Source of the DNA: Streptosporangiaceae bacterium
Lineage (GTDB): Bacteria; Actinomycetota; Actinomycetes; Streptosporangiales; Streptosporangiaceae
Length of the DNA: 16,361 nucleotides
Reading direction: 5' to 3'
NCBI GenBank assembly: GCA_030045215.1
Contig: JASIBJ010000362.1
Coordinates: 1 to 16,361, forward strand
Shown: positions 1 through 8,000 of the stretch, in pieces
How the letters are laid out: each line of letters starts with the position of its first letter
How positions within the stretch are numbered: position 1 is the stretch's first letter
Translations under genes and position numbers: made by a program
The notes under the pieces: generated by a model
What the model was told of the DNA's origin: nothing
Databases searched by the model: none
The model's input: the letters and a program-made list of their open reading frames with translations, nothing else

Positions 1-1268
1 AGCCGGCCGGGCCGCAGGATCGCCGGGTCGATCATGTCCTCGCGGTTCGACGCACCGATGACGATGACGTTCTCGAGGCCCTCGACGCCATCGATCTCCG
101 ACAGCAACTGCGGCACGATCGTGTTTTCCACGTCGCTCGACACCCCAGAACCGCGGGTTCGGAAGATCGAGTCCATCTCGTCGAAGAACACGATCACCGG
201 CATGCCCTCGCTGGCCTTCTCCCGAGCGCGCTGGAAGACCAGCCGGATGTGGCGTTCGGTCTCGCCGACGTACTTGTTCAGCAGCTCCGGGCCTTTGATG
301 TTGAGGAAGAAGCTCCGGCGCTCTTTGCCCGGCACTGATCCGGGCCCCGCCTCGTTCCCCTCCGGTGTATCTTCGGCCGATCGCTCGGCCACCTGCTTCG
401 CCAGCGAGTTCGCGACCGCCTTCGCGATCAGCGTCTTGCCGCAGCCGGGCGGGCCGTAAAGGAGCACGCCCTTGGGCGGGCGCAGCTGATGCTCCTTGAA
501 CAGGTCAGCGTGCAGGTACGGCAGCTCGATGGCGTCCCTGATCTGCTCGATCTGCGGGCCGAGGCCGCCGATCTCGGAGTAAGAGATGTCAGGGACTTCT
601 TCCAGGATGAGCTCTTCGACCTCGGCCTTGGGGATGCGCTCATACACGTAGCCCGAGCGCGGCTCGAGCAGGAGGGAATCGCCTGGACGCAGCGTCTGGT
701 CGCGCAGCGGCTCGGCCAGCCGCGCGACCCGCTCCTCGTCAGCGTGGGAGATCACCAGGGCGCGGTCGCCGCCGTCCAGGATCTCCTTGAGCATGACGAC
801 CTCGCCGACGGTCTCATAGCCCTGGGCGATGACCACGTTCAGCGCCTCGTTGAGCACGACCTCCTGGCCGGGCCGCAGTTCCTGCAGTTCCACGCCGGGG
901 CTCACGCTGACGCGCATCTTGCGGCCGCCAGTGAACACATCCGCCGTGCCGTCCTCGGCCGCTTGCAGGAACACGCCGAAGCCGCTCGGCGGCTGAGCTA
1001 GCCGGTCGACTTCCTCCTTGAGGGCGATGATCTGGTCGCGCGCCTCCCTGAGGGTCGTTGCCAGCCGCTCATTCTGGCCGGTCACGGCGGCGATGTTCGC
1101 TTCGGCCTCGCGAAGCCGCTGCTCAATCAGGTGCGTCTGGCGCGGCGAGTCAGCCAGCCGGCCGCGCAGGGCCGCGACCTCCTCCTCGAGGAAGGAGATC
1201 TGCGTGGTCAGGACCTTGACCTCGTCATCGTGGCGTCCGGAGTGGACGCTGTCATCACGAGAGGCCAT
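1..1268 (-). CDS. arc: ARC/Mpa proteasome-associated AAA+ ATPase (N-terminal part, runs off window)
   Basis: This is the ring ATPase that recognises pupylated proteins, unfolds them and feeds them into the 20S proteasome. The visible 422 residues start at the ATG ending at 1268, with a strong GGGAGG-type ribosome site just upstream. Residues ~15-92 are charged and helical, the coiled coil that binds Pup in this family. Residues ~95-210 are the two OB domains. The AAA module follows: Walker A GPPGCGKT (~272-279), pore loop KYVG (~332-335), Walker [10 protein letters not shown] (~360-368) and the RPGR segment where the window ends. The C-terminal ~25-30%, including the tail that docks on the 20S core, lies outside. 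A Gly/Glu-rich insert at ~296-318, after Walker A, looks slightly longer than I recall from Mpa. TrmI directly upstream matches the mycobacterial order; dop and pup would be expected to the left. Confidence 0.97.
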   Translation of the reverse strand, partial: MASRDDSVHSGRHDDEVKVLTTQISFLEEEVAALRGRLADSPRQTHLIEQRLREAEANIAAVTGQNERLATTLREARDQIIALKEEVDRLAQPPSGFGVFLQAAEDGTADVFTGGRKMRVSVSPGVELQELRPGQEVVLNEALNVVIAQGYETVGEVVMLKEILDGGDRALVISHADEERVARLAEPLRDQTLRPGDSLLLEPRSGYVYERIPKAEVEELILEEVPDISYSEIGGLGPQIEQIRDAIELPYLHADLFKEHQLRPPKGVLLYGPPGCGKTLIAKAVANSLAKQVAERSAEDTPEGNEAGPGSVPGKERRSFFLNIKGPELLNKYVGETERHIRLVFQRAREKASEGMPVIVFFDEMDSIFRTRGSGVSSDVENTIVPQLLSEIDGVEGLENVIVIGASNREDMIDPAILRPGR

Positions 1269-1303
1269 GCCCCTCACCCCCTCCCGAGAGCTGAGTTACT
1301 TAG

Positions 1304-1331
1304 ACCCTACCTATCCAAGGTCGTTCCGTAA
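1304..1331 (-). promoter_or_regulatory. candidate promoter for the ATPase gene
   Basis: Read on the minus strand there is TTACGG (1326-1331), a 16-bp spacer and TAGGGT (1304-1309). A start site about 7 nt further would give a short leader of roughly 30 nt carrying the GGGAGGGGG ribosome site. The -35 match is weak, so this is a suggestion from pattern only. Confidence 0.3.
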
Positions 1332-1391
1332 CCTGGCGGCGGGTCCCGCCTGGAGCATTCTGCGTTACGATCTGGAAAACTGGCTAGCCCG

Positions 1392-2291
1392 TTACGCATC
1401 CTCCGGGGCGGAGCCGGCCTGATCCGACCCTAGCCTCGCTTCAGCTTCGGCCGCTTCCGCGCCCTTCGACGGCCTGCGACGGCGTGGCGGGGCGCTCACG
1501 CCGTCGGCCAGCCTCCGGGCGGTGATCAGGAACCCGGTATGCCCGACCATCCGGTGCTCGGGCCGTACCGCCAGCCCGTCCACGTGCCAACCCCGCTGCA
1601 GGGTCTCCCAGGCGGTCGGCTCGGCGAAGTTTCCGTGCTCGCGCAGCGTGGTGACGGTCCTCGCCAGCTGGGTCGTGGTCGCCACGTAACAGCAGATGAG
1701 CCCGCCGGGAACCAGTACGGCCGCAGCCGTCCGGACATGTTCCCAGGGCGCGAGCAAGTCAAGCACGACGCGATCGGCATCGTGCAATCCGGCGGGATCG
1801 AGATCGCCGACGACAAGCCGCCAGGCCGGATGCGGGCCGCCGAAGTATCGCTCCACGTTGGCGGAGGCGATCTCGGCGAAGTCCGGCCGGCGTTCAAACG
1901 ACGTCAGCTGACCGCCTTCGCCCACCGCCCGCAGGAGCCAGCAGGACAGCGCGCCCGAGCCGGCGCCCGCCTCCACGACGTGCGCGCCGGGGAAGATGTC
2001 GGCGAGCCCGATTATCTGGGTCGCGTCCTTCGGGTAGATGACCGCCGCACCGCGCGGCATCGACACTGCGAAGTCGGCCAGCAGCGGCCTCAGTGCTACA
2101 TAGGCGGTGCCGCCCGCGGACAGCACGACGCTGCCCTCGGGCTGGCCGATGAGGTCATCGTGCGCCACCGACCCGCGGTGGGTGTGAAACGACTTCCCCG
2201 CGGTAAGCACGAGCCGGTGCTGGCGGCCCTTCGGGTCTGTCAGCTGCACCTGGTCGCCGGGCGCGAACGGGCCACGAGGGTGATGGATCAC
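1392..2291 (-). CDS. trmI: tRNA (adenine-58-N1)-methyltransferase TrmI
   Basis: SAM-dependent enzyme that makes m1A at position 58 in the T-loop of tRNAs, active as a tetramer in the cytoplasm. The 299-residue product has the small N-terminal beta domain (GPFAPGDQVQLTDPKGR, then FHTHRGSVAHDDLIG), the linker SMPRGAAVIYPKDATQI, and a Rossmann methyltransferase with motif I VVEAGAGSGALSCWLLRAVG (~114-133), DLLAPWEH in the catalytic region and ETLQRGWHVDGLAVRPEHRM near the end. These match actinobacterial TrmI (Rv2118c type) from memory. The C-terminal ~40 residues are a charged tail poor in conserved positions. The start is GTG at 2291; there is no Shine-Dalgarno sequence, but TAGCCT lies 7 nt upstream, suggesting a leaderless transcript. 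The gene is followed by the proteasomal ATPase 123 bp downstream. Confidence 0.96.
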   Translation of the reverse strand: MIHHPRGPFAPGDQVQLTDPKGRQHRLVLTAGKSFHTHRGSVAHDDLIGQPEGSVVLSAGGTAYVALRPLLADFAVSMPRGAAVIYPKDATQIIGLADIFPGAHVVEAGAGSGALSCWLLRAVGEGGQLTSFERRPDFAEIASANVERYFGGPHPAWRLVVGDLDPAGLHDADRVVLDLLAPWEHVRTAAAVLVPGGLICCYVATTTQLARTVTTLREHGNFAEPTAWETLQRGWHVDGLAVRPEHRMVGHTGFLITARRLADGVSAPPRRRRPSKGAEAAEAEARLGSDQAGSAPEDA

Positions 2292-2304
2292 GGGTGCCAG
2301 GCTA
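2292..2304 (-). promoter_or_regulatory. -10 element for leaderless trmI transcript
   Basis: On the minus strand TAGCCT (2299-2304) fits TANNNT and is followed by a 7-nt spacer and then the GTG start codon. No ribosome site is present. The -35 region falls in the GC-rich hairpin of the first repeat copy, so no normal -35 is visible. Confidence 0.45.
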
Positions 2305-2311
2305 GCGGCGC

Positions 2312-2445
2312 CCGCGCTACGCGCGGCCGAAAGCAGTGCTTGAAAGCGATGCAGCCTGGCTTTTCGGCCGCGCTATGCGCGGCCGAAAGCAGTGCTTGAA
2401 AGCGATGCAGCCTGGCTTTCGGCCGCGCTATGCGCGGCCGAAAGC
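2312..2445. repeat. 55/56-bp tandem repeat, 2.4 copies, each with a GC-rich hairpin
   Basis: Copy 1 spans 2312-2367 (56 bp), copy 2 spans 2368-2422 (55 bp), and a partial copy 3 spans 2423-2445. Copies 1 and 2 differ only by one C/T change in the hairpin loop and one T in a T-run, which points to a recent duplication. Each unit begins with the palindrome CCGCGC-TAY-GCGCGG and contains the small palindrome AAGCAGTGCTT. The array fills the gap between the protease gene (its stop codon lies in copy 3) and the trmI promoter. It looks like a REP-type element or an expanded transcription terminator. Confidence 0.85.
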
Positions 2446-2449
2446 CAGG
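2411..2449 (-). terminator. perfect 39-nt palindrome enclosing the M50 stop codon
   Basis: CCTGGCTTTCGGCCGCGC pairs without a mismatch with GCGCGGCCGAAAGCCAGG across a 3-nt loop (18-bp stem). The minus-strand stop codon TAG of the protease gene lies at the loop, so the last residues (LAFGRA) are encoded by one arm. There is no U-tract, as is common for actinobacterial hairpin terminators; the weaker hairpins of copies 2 and 1 follow it in tandem. Confidence 0.6.
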
Positions 2450-3618
2450 TCTAGGTCGGAGGTGGCGAGCACGCCGTACACCTGACCTGAAGGCTCCACT
2501 AGCAGATACTCCGACGCGGGTGACTTGCGCACGGCCTCGATCAGGTCAATGCCGGACAGGTCAGCCGACAAGATCATGCCAGGATCGAGCGTGCGCGCCA
2601 GCGAGCCGGCGTCGATCCACGGTCTGCGCTGCTCCGGCGTCGCAATGACGGCGCCCTCATTCACGATCGCGATCGGCTTCGCGTCGTGGTCCACGACGAC
2701 CAGTGCCCGCGCCTGCGCGAGGTCTGCGCGCCTGATCGCTTCGGCTAGCGGCAGCGTCGAGGGGATCGGGATCGCACGCCGCGCCAGCGTCCTGGCCTGC
2801 AAGGCCGGGAGCTTCTCCCTGATTCTGGCGGCTCGCAGCGCCTGCCCGGCGCTCATCCACATGAAGACAGCGATGACAACGAGCCAGAGCCCGTAGCCAC
2901 TCGACACGCTCAGACTGCCCGACGTCGGCGACGCAAGTGGCACCGCGACGAGAAGGATGGCGAGTATTCGGCCGGCCCACGCCGCCATCACGGTCGCCTG
3001 GCCGGGCTGGCCGGTGACCTTCCAGATCCCCGCGCGCAGGACCCGGCCGCCGTCGAGCGGCAGCCCGGGCAGCATGTTGAACACGGCCACGACCAGGTTC
3101 ACGAGAACGAGCCGGTCCAGCACGACTCTCGGGATGCCCTGCGGGTGAAGCAACTCGATCAGCCCGTACCCGATGCCCGCCAGCGCCAGTGACATCACCG
3201 GGCCGGCCGCGGAGACCAGGAACTCCTGCCCGGGAGTCGGCGGCTCCTTCTCGATCTCGGAGAAGCCGCCGAGCGGGTATAGCAGGATCCGGCGCACCGG
3301 CAGCCGGAGCGCGCGAGCGACGAGGCTGTGGCTGAGTTCGTGGATCAGCACGCACGCATACAGCAGAACTACGACGGTGGCGGCGACAACATACCGCGCG
3401 ACCGTGCCGTTGACACTGCCCGGCAGCGTTCCCGGCTCCGAATAGAGCACGACCAGGACGGCGGCGACCACGAACCAGTAGGGCGAGACGTAGACAGGAA
3501 TGCCGAATGGCCGGCCCACCATGATGCCCATCCGGAAGCCAGAGGGCCGTCCGGCCCGCTGATCCTGCCCGGGCTGGCCGGTCGGCTGCGGCCCGCTATC
3601 CTGAATGGGTCCTGTCAC
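2428..3618 (-). CDS. site-2-protease-type M50 metalloprotease with C-terminal CBS domains
   Basis: Intramembrane zinc protease, probably cutting membrane-bound regulators within the bilayer; the substrate is unknown. The 396-residue protein has a hydrophilic N-terminus (1-35), then several membrane segments. The zinc motif is HELSH (93-97, catalytic Glu94), and the third ligand lies in NMLPGLPLDGG (181-191, Asp189). Residues ~275-395 form a CBS-domain pair, which in this family usually binds adenine nucleotides and gates activity. This arrangement resembles the Rip3 type of mycobacteria. The GTG start at 3618 lacks a ribosome site but has TAGCAT exactly 6 nt upstream, so the mRNA is probably leaderless. 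It is divergent from the RecB-type nuclease. Its 3' end is built from the local palindromic repeat, so the last six residues may have been altered by repeat insertion. Confidence 0.93.
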   Translation of the reverse strand: MTGPIQDSGPQPTGQPGQDQRAGRPSGFRMGIMVGRPFGIPVYVSPYWFVVAAVLVVLYSEPGTLPGSVNGTVARYVVAATVVVLLYACVLIHELSHSLVARALRLPVRRILLYPLGGFSEIEKEPPTPGQEFLVSAAGPVMSLALAGIGYGLIELLHPQGIPRVVLDRLVLVNLVVAVFNMLPGLPLDGGRVLRAGIWKVTGQPGQATVMAAWAGRILAILLVAVPLASPTSGSLSVSSGYGLWLVVIAVFMWMSAGQALRAARIREKLPALQARTLARRAIPIPSTLPLAEAIRRADLAQARALVVVDHDAKPIAIVNEGAVIATPEQRRPWIDAGSLARTLDPGMILSADLSGIDLIEAVRKSPASEYLLVEPSGQVYGVLATSDLDLAFGRA

Positions 3619-3630
3619 GTCTCGATGCTA
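3619..3630 (-). promoter_or_regulatory. -10 element for leaderless M50 transcript
   Basis: On the minus strand TAGCAT (3625-3630) fits TANNNT and is followed by 6 nt and the GTG start codon. A Shine-Dalgarno sequence is absent. No convincing -35 hexamer is visible. Confidence 0.5.
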
Positions 3631-3702
3631 CGCGGTAGGAGGCGTCTGGAGCGCATGGCTGCCGTGCCGATCGTGATGTGCCGGCTAGCCGTGTCATCGG
3701 CA

Positions 3703-3737
3703 GTGGACTGTCAGGGCTCTGCCTTAGTGTGCGGAAC
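3703..3737 (+). promoter_or_regulatory. promoter for leaderless recB-family gene
   Basis: TAGTGT (3725-3730) fits TANNNT and lies 7 nt before the ATG at 3738. A weak -35 candidate GTGGAC (3703-3708) lies 16 bp further upstream. No ribosome site precedes the ATG. This supports ATG 3738 over a GTG 60 bp upstream, which lies upstream of this -10 and would not be on the transcript. Confidence 0.5.
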
Positions 3738-4706
3738 ATGAGCGAGACGATCAGCGAGGCAGCCGTGACGGCCGAGCAGGTGGCCGACGATCCCGCCGCC
3801 CAGGATCAGCCACGCGGGCCCAGCCTTTCGCCGTCGCGCGCAAGCGACTTCATGGCGTGCCCGCTGCTCTACCGGTTCCGGGTGCTGGACAAGCTCCCCG
3901 AGCCGCCGAGTCCGGTGGCCGCGCGAGGCACGCTGGTGCACGCAGTACTCGAACGACTGTTCGATGAGCCGCAGGGCTGCCGCACTCCCCAGGCCGCCAG
4001 GGACCTTGTTCCCGGCCAGTGGGAACGACTGCTGGCAGAAGAGCCCGAACTCGCGGGCATGTTCGCGGAGGACTCCCAGCGCGATGCTTGGTTCGACGAA
4101 GCCCGCGAGATGCTGGATCGCTACTTCACCCTCGAGGACCCGAACCGGCTGGAGCCGACCCACAGGGAAATGTCGGTCGAGGCGGTGCTGGAGTCCGGGC
4201 TCATGCTGCGGGGCTACATCGACCGCCTCGATGTGGCCAGAACCGGCGAGCTGCGGATTGTGGACTACAAGACGGGGACGGCACCGCGCGAGGAGTACGA
4301 GGCCAGGGCGCTGTTCCAGATGAAGTTCTACGCCCTGGCGCTGTGGCGGGCCCGTGGCATCGTCCCCAAGATGCTGCAGCTCATTTACCTGGGTAATGGG
4401 GAGCTTGTCCGGTATGTGCCTGATGAAGCCGATCTGGTGGCGACCGAGCGGAAGGTCAATGCCCTCTGGCGGGCCATAGACCGGGCGCGCACGACCGGCG
4501 ACTGGCGACCCCACCCGAGCCGGCTGTGCGAGTGGTGCTCTCACCAGGCCCTGTGCCCCGCGTTCGGCGGCAGTCCGCCGCCGCTGCCACCGGCAGAGCA
4601 CGTCGGCGAGGCCCCCGACGCCCGGAACGCCTCCGTCCCGGCTGCGGCGCCGCCGGTCCCGGTCCAGCCGACCGTCCTTGCCGAGGTGCCGACGGTTCCC
4701 GCGTGA
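3738..4706 (+). CDS. RecB-family PD-(D/E)XK nuclease with Fe-S cysteine set
   Basis: Stand-alone nuclease of the PDDEXK_1 (Cas4/AddB C-terminal-like) group, probably acting on DNA; its role has not been settled to my knowledge. The chosen ATG gives 322 residues. Nuclease motifs in order: GTLVHAVLERLF (His68), GYIDRLDV (Asp162), IVDYKTG (Asp176, Lys178) and QMKFYALAL (Gln194, Tyr198). Cys41 (MACPLLYRF) and Cys264, Cys267, Cys273 (C-x2-C-x5-C) form the four-cysteine pattern that holds a 4Fe-4S cluster in AddB-type nucleases. The last ~45 residues are Pro/Ala-rich and probably disordered. No helicase domain is present. Orthologues sit next to trmI and arc in mycobacteria (Rv2119). The 3' end faces the importer ATPase gene with an 18-bp gap. 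Confidence 0.92.
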   Translation: MSETISEAAVTAEQVADDPAAQDQPRGPSLSPSRASDFMACPLLYRFRVLDKLPEPPSPVAARGTLVHAVLERLFDEPQGCRTPQAARDLVPGQWERLLAEEPELAGMFAEDSQRDAWFDEAREMLDRYFTLEDPNRLEPTHREMSVEAVLESGLMLRGYIDRLDVARTGELRIVDYKTGTAPREEYEARALFQMKFYALALWRARGIVPKMLQLIYLGNGELVRYVPDEADLVATERKVNALWRAIDRARTTGDWRPHPSRLCEWCSHQALCPAFGGSPPPLPPAEHVGEAPDARNASVPAAAPPVPVQPTVLAEVPTVPA

Positions 4707-4724
4707 ATCGCCGCGGGGATGCCC

Positions 4725-5780
4725 TCACGCCGCGGTGTTCTCGGGGAAATGACAGGCGACTCGGTGGCCGGATTCCAGCTCCCGCAGCGGAGGTTCATCG
4801 GTGCGGCAGATCTCCTGCGCCTTCCAGCAGCGGGTATTGAACCGGCAGGCCGGCGGCGGGTTCAGCGGGCTCGGTACGTCACCGACCAGCCGGATCCGCT
4901 CCCGGCGGCCACGCTCTCCTGTCTCGCTCCTCACCGGCTCAGGGACCGGCACGGCGGACATCAGCGCCACCGTATATGGGTGCCGCGGGCTGGCGTAGAG
5001 CTGATCGCGAGAGGCGATCTCGACCAGCTTCCCGAGGTACATGACCGCGACCGTATCGCTGATGTGCCGGACCACCGACAGGTCGTGCGCGATCACGACA
5101 TAGGTCAGGCCAAGCTCGTCTTGCAGGTCCTCCATCAGGTTCACGACCTGGGCCTGGATGGACACGTCCAGCGCCGATACCGGCTCGTCGGCGATGATCA
5201 GCCGCGGCTTGAGCGCCAGCGTGCGGGCAATCCCGATACGCTGCCGCTGGCCGCCGGAGAACTCGTGCGGGTACCGGTTGTAGTGCTCAGGGTTAAGGCC
5301 CACGAGCTCAAGCAAGTCCTGCACCGCCCGCTTGGTGCCACCCTCGGTCGTGACGCGCTGCAGGCGGAACGGGGCGCCCACGATCGCGCCCACGGTCTGG
5401 CGCGGGTTCAGCGAGGAGTAAGGGTCCTGGAAGATCATCTGGATGTCGCGGCGGAGCGGCCGCATCTGGCCCATCGACAGGTGCGTGATGTCGCGGCCAT
5501 CGAACAAGATCTGGCCTCCGGTCGGCTCCAGCAGCCTGACCAGCAGCCGCCCGGTCGTCGTCTTGCCGCAGCCTGACTCTCCCACCAGGCCAAGCGTCTG
5601 CCCGGCCCGGACCGACAAGTCGATCCCGTCGACCGCCTGGACGGCACCGACCTTGCGGCGGAAGACCAGGCCGCGCGTCACGGGGAAGTGCTTCTGCAGG
5701 GCCGTAACCTGCAGTAGCGCGTTGCCCTCGGCCGGCAGGCTGCCGTCCGTCATGCCGACCGCGCTCGGCGATGTGGTCAC
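4725..5780 (-). CDS. oligopeptide/dipeptide ABC importer ATPase, OppF/DppF type
   Basis: Second ATPase of the peptide importer, energising uptake at the inner face of the membrane. The 351-residue product has Walker A GESGCGKT (67-74), Q-loop Gln118, signature EFSGGQRQR (174-182), Walker B LIIADEP (194-200) and switch His232. The C-terminal oligopeptide-transporter domain carries four cysteines, Cys312, Cys318, Cys325 and Cys343, in the spacing that binds a 4Fe-4S cluster in some Opp/Dpp ATPases. The GTG start at 5780 overlaps the TGA of the preceding ATPase gene by 4 nt (GTGA) and has GGGGAGG just upstream, so I prefer it to a longer frame starting 81 bp upstream. Translational coupling is likely. 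This is the last gene of the operon. Confidence 0.95.
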   Translation of the reverse strand: MTTSPSAVGMTDGSLPAEGNALLQVTALQKHFPVTRGLVFRRKVGAVQAVDGIDLSVRAGQTLGLVGESGCGKTTTGRLLVRLLEPTGGQILFDGRDITHLSMGQMRPLRRDIQMIFQDPYSSLNPRQTVGAIVGAPFRLQRVTTEGGTKRAVQDLLELVGLNPEHYNRYPHEFSGGQRQRIGIARTLALKPRLIIADEPVSALDVSIQAQVVNLMEDLQDELGLTYVVIAHDLSVVRHISDTVAVMYLGKLVEIASRDQLYASPRHPYTVALMSAVPVPEPVRSETGERGRRERIRLVGDVPSPLNPPPACRFNTRCWKAQEICRTDEPPLRELESGHRVACHFPENTAA

Positions 5781-6988
5781 GCGCCCTCCCCAGTGACTTC
5801 GGCGGCAACCTTGACCCGCTCGGCCCGCAGCTTCTCCCGCTGGACGGCGCTCAGGTGACACGCGACGAGGTGACCAGGGTCAGCCTCGCGCAGGATCGGT
5901 ATCTCGGTCTGGCTGCGCCCGTTGGTCAGCGTCGCGTAGTCGCAGCGCGGGTGGAACGGGCAGCCGGAAGGCACGTTGATGAGGCTCGGCGGGCTGCCCT
6001 TGATCGGGACGAGCCGCTCGGCCCTGGCCTCGTCGATGCGCGGCATCGAGCTCAGCAGTCCCCAGGTGTAAGGGTGCCCGGCCCGCCCGAAGATGTCCTC
6101 GGCGGTGCCGTACTCCGACACCCTCCCGCTGTACATCACCAGGATGTCGTCGGATAGCTCGGCAACCACGCCGAGATCGTGCGTGATGATGATGACCGCG
6201 GAGCCAAACTCGCGCTGCAGGTCAGAGATCAGGTCCAGAATCTGGGCCTGCACAGTCACGTCCAGGGCCGTGGTCGGCTCGTCGGCGATCAGCAGCTCAG
6301 GGTCACAGGACAGAGCCATGGCGATCATGGCGCGCTGGCGCATGCCGCCGGAAAACTGATGCGGGTAGTCGTCCGCCCTGGACGCGGGCTGCGGGATCCC
6401 CACCCGGCCGAGCATGTCGATAGCATGCTGCCGGGCGGCCCGCCTGCTCACCTTATTGTGGAGCAGGTAGGCCTCGGTGATCTGGGCGCCCACGGTGAAG
6501 TACGGGTGCAGGGCGGACAGCGGATCCTGGAAGATCATCGCCATCTTGCTACCGCGCAGTGACCTGACCCGCTCCGGCTTCGCGCTGATCAGCTCCTCAC
6601 CGTCGAGGAAGATCTGGCCGGATATGTCCGCCCGGCCGTACTGGTGCAGCCCGAGAATGCCCAGGCTGGTCACGCTCTTGCCGGAACCCGACTCTCCGAC
6701 GATCCCGAGCGTCTTGCCCCGGTCGAGGGTGAACGAGACGCCGTCCACCGCCTTGACGACGCCGTCGTCGGTGGGAAAGCTGATCCGCAGGTCGCGGACG
6801 TCGAGCAGGGCGCTGGGGCGACCGCCCGCCGACGCCATGTCGGCATCCTGGAGGCCGCGAGCTCGCCGGGCGCCCGCTGCCCGCAAGCCGCGCAGCCCGG
6901 CGTGCTTGCGCTGGCCGGCTTCCGCGCCGTCGGTCAAGCGGGAGGTCCCGGGGTCGCCCCCGTAGCCAGCAGAGTCGGTCTGTGTCAT
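5777..6988 (-). CDS. oligopeptide/dipeptide ABC importer ATPase, OppD/DppD type
   Basis: First ATPase of the importer, pairing with the OppF-type subunit. Over 403 residues: Walker A GESGSGKS (98-105), Q-loop Gln154, signature FSGGMRQR (212-219), Walker B LLIADEP (232-238), switch His270. The start ATG overlaps the permease stop as TAATG, which supports this start. It leaves a ~50-residue Ala/Gly/Arg-rich N-terminus not found in usual OppD proteins; Met51 (start at 6838, AGGA 8 nt upstream) is the alternative that gives a normal N-terminus. In the C-terminal domain Cys343, Cys349 and Cys377 are present. The cysteine expected at about 356 is missing, and that segment ([15 protein letters not shown]) is also slightly rearranged, so a 4Fe-4S cluster is doubtful here. 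Confidence 0.94.
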   Translation of the reverse strand: MTQTDSAGYGGDPGTSRLTDGAEAGQRKHAGLRGLRAAGARRARGLQDADMASAGGRPSALLDVRDLRISFPTDDGVVKAVDGVSFTLDRGKTLGIVGESGSGKSVTSLGILGLHQYGRADISGQIFLDGEELISAKPERVRSLRGSKMAMIFQDPLSALHPYFTVGAQITEAYLLHNKVSRRAARQHAIDMLGRVGIPQPASRADDYPHQFSGGMRQRAMIAMALSCDPELLIADEPTTALDVTVQAQILDLISDLQREFGSAVIIITHDLGVVAELSDDILVMYSGRVSEYGTAEDIFGRAGHPYTWGLLSSMPRIDEARAERLVPIKGSPPSLINVPSGCPFHPRCDYATLTNGRSQTEIPILREADPGHLVACHLSAVQREKLRAERVKVAAEVTGEGA

Positions 6989-7992
6989 TACAACCTGACC
7001 CTGGGATCGATCGCCGCGTACAGAATGTCAACCACCATATTGGCCATGATGATAAAGAATGACGCGAGCAGTACCACGCCCATGATCTCGGGCAGGTCCT
7101 GGTTGTTGATGGCCTCGATCGTGAACAGGCCCAGGCCGTGCAGGCTGAAGGTGAACTCGGTGAGCACGGCGCCGCCGAGCAGCAGGCCGAGGTCCATCCC
7201 GAAGATCGTCAGGATCGGCGTCAACGCTGCCCGCAGGCCGTGCTTGAAGATCACCGTGCGCTCCGGCAGGCCCTTGGCCCTGGCGGTCCTGATGTAGTCC
7301 TCGTTCATGGTTTCCAGCATCCCGGCCCTGGTCAGCCGGGCATACAGGGCCGAGTACAGGAACGCGAGCGCGATCCACGGCAGGATGAGGTTCTTGGCCC
7401 ATTCCAGTGGGTTCTGGCTAAGGCTGACGTACTGAACGTTGAAGATCTGCCAGTGGAAGCTGAACAGCAGCAACAGGATCTGGCCGGTGAAGAAGATCGG
7501 CAGCGAGACGCCCATGAGCGCGGTGCCCATGGAGAAGCGGTCGAAGAAGGTGCCGCGCTTGAGGGCCGAAACCACGCCGATCGCCACGCCGCTGACCAGC
7601 CACAGCACCGCGGCGCCGCCAGCCAGCGAGGCCGTCACCGGGATGTTGCTCACCAGCAGCGGCCAGACCGGCTGCTGGTTGCGCCATGAATAGCCGAGGC
7701 ACGGCGGCGGGCAGCTAACCCGGCTCGGCCCGACGGAGTAGGTGTACCCCGCGACGATGCCCTTGAGGAACCGGCCGAACTGCACGGGCAGCGACTCATT
7801 CAGCCCGAGCCTGACTTCCATCGCGCGGATCTCGGACGGGGTCGGGATGCGTCCCACGTACCTGGCGGCCAGATCATAGGGCGTCTGGCCGGCCAGCCTG
7901 GGGAGGAGGAAGAAGATCCCATAGGTGATTGCGCTGACGATGATCAGCAGTACCACCGTCGCGAAAAGCCGCCTGATGATGAATGTAATCAC
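6988..7992 (-). CDS. peptide ABC importer permease, OppB/DppB type
   Basis: One of two membrane subunits forming the peptide channel. The 334-residue protein begins with the family-typical MITFIIRRLFATVVLL membrane segment. It has a long external loop (~33-110) and further membrane helices. The coupling EAA loop is at ~226-245 (ETMNEDYIRTARAKGLPERT), which contacts the ATPases. The C-terminus DILYAAIDPRVRL is typical. Start GTG at 7992 has no ribosome site and lies 8 nt past the foot of a large stem-loop (8001-8071), so its translation may be lower than that of the binding protein, or re-initiation may be used. Two cysteines in the external loop (SCPPPC) are unusual and could form a disulfide. 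Confidence 0.94.
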   Translation of the reverse strand: MITFIIRRLFATVVLLIIVSAITYGIFFLLPRLAGQTPYDLAARYVGRIPTPSEIRAMEVRLGLNESLPVQFGRFLKGIVAGYTYSVGPSRVSCPPPCLGYSWRNQQPVWPLLVSNIPVTASLAGGAAVLWLVSGVAIGVVSALKRGTFFDRFSMGTALMGVSLPIFFTGQILLLLFSFHWQIFNVQYVSLSQNPLEWAKNLILPWIALAFLYSALYARLTRAGMLETMNEDYIRTARAKGLPERTVIFKHGLRAALTPILTIFGMDLGLLLGGAVLTEFTFSLHGLGLFTIEAINNQDLPEIMGVVLLASFFIIMANMVVDILYAAIDPRVRL

Positions 7993-8000
7993 GCCGCGTG

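Noticed and set aside
1539..2399. Long open frame on the plus strand opposite trmI
   Set aside because: Antisense shadow; the reverse strand encodes an unmistakable methyltransferase, and the frame runs into the repeat array.
2312..2449. CRISPR array
   Set aside because: Units are directly contiguous and identical along their whole length; there are no variable spacers and no cas genes. The Cas4-like nuclease at 3738 belongs to the generic RecB family.
3678..3737. Upstream GTG start for the RecB-type nuclease, adding 20 residues
   Set aside because: The added residues look unlike the family, no ribosome site precedes it, and the -10 hexamer 7 nt before the ATG at 3738 would exclude it from the transcript.
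4719..5576. Long open frame on the plus strand opposite the OppF-type ATPase gene
   Set aside because: Antisense shadow of a gene with all ABC motifs; no ribosome site or recognisable protein.
5781..5861. Longer N-terminus for the OppF-type ATPase starting at 5861
   Set aside because: The GTG at 5780 has a strong ribosome site and the typical 4-nt overlap with the preceding gene; the extra residues overlap that gene's coding sequence.
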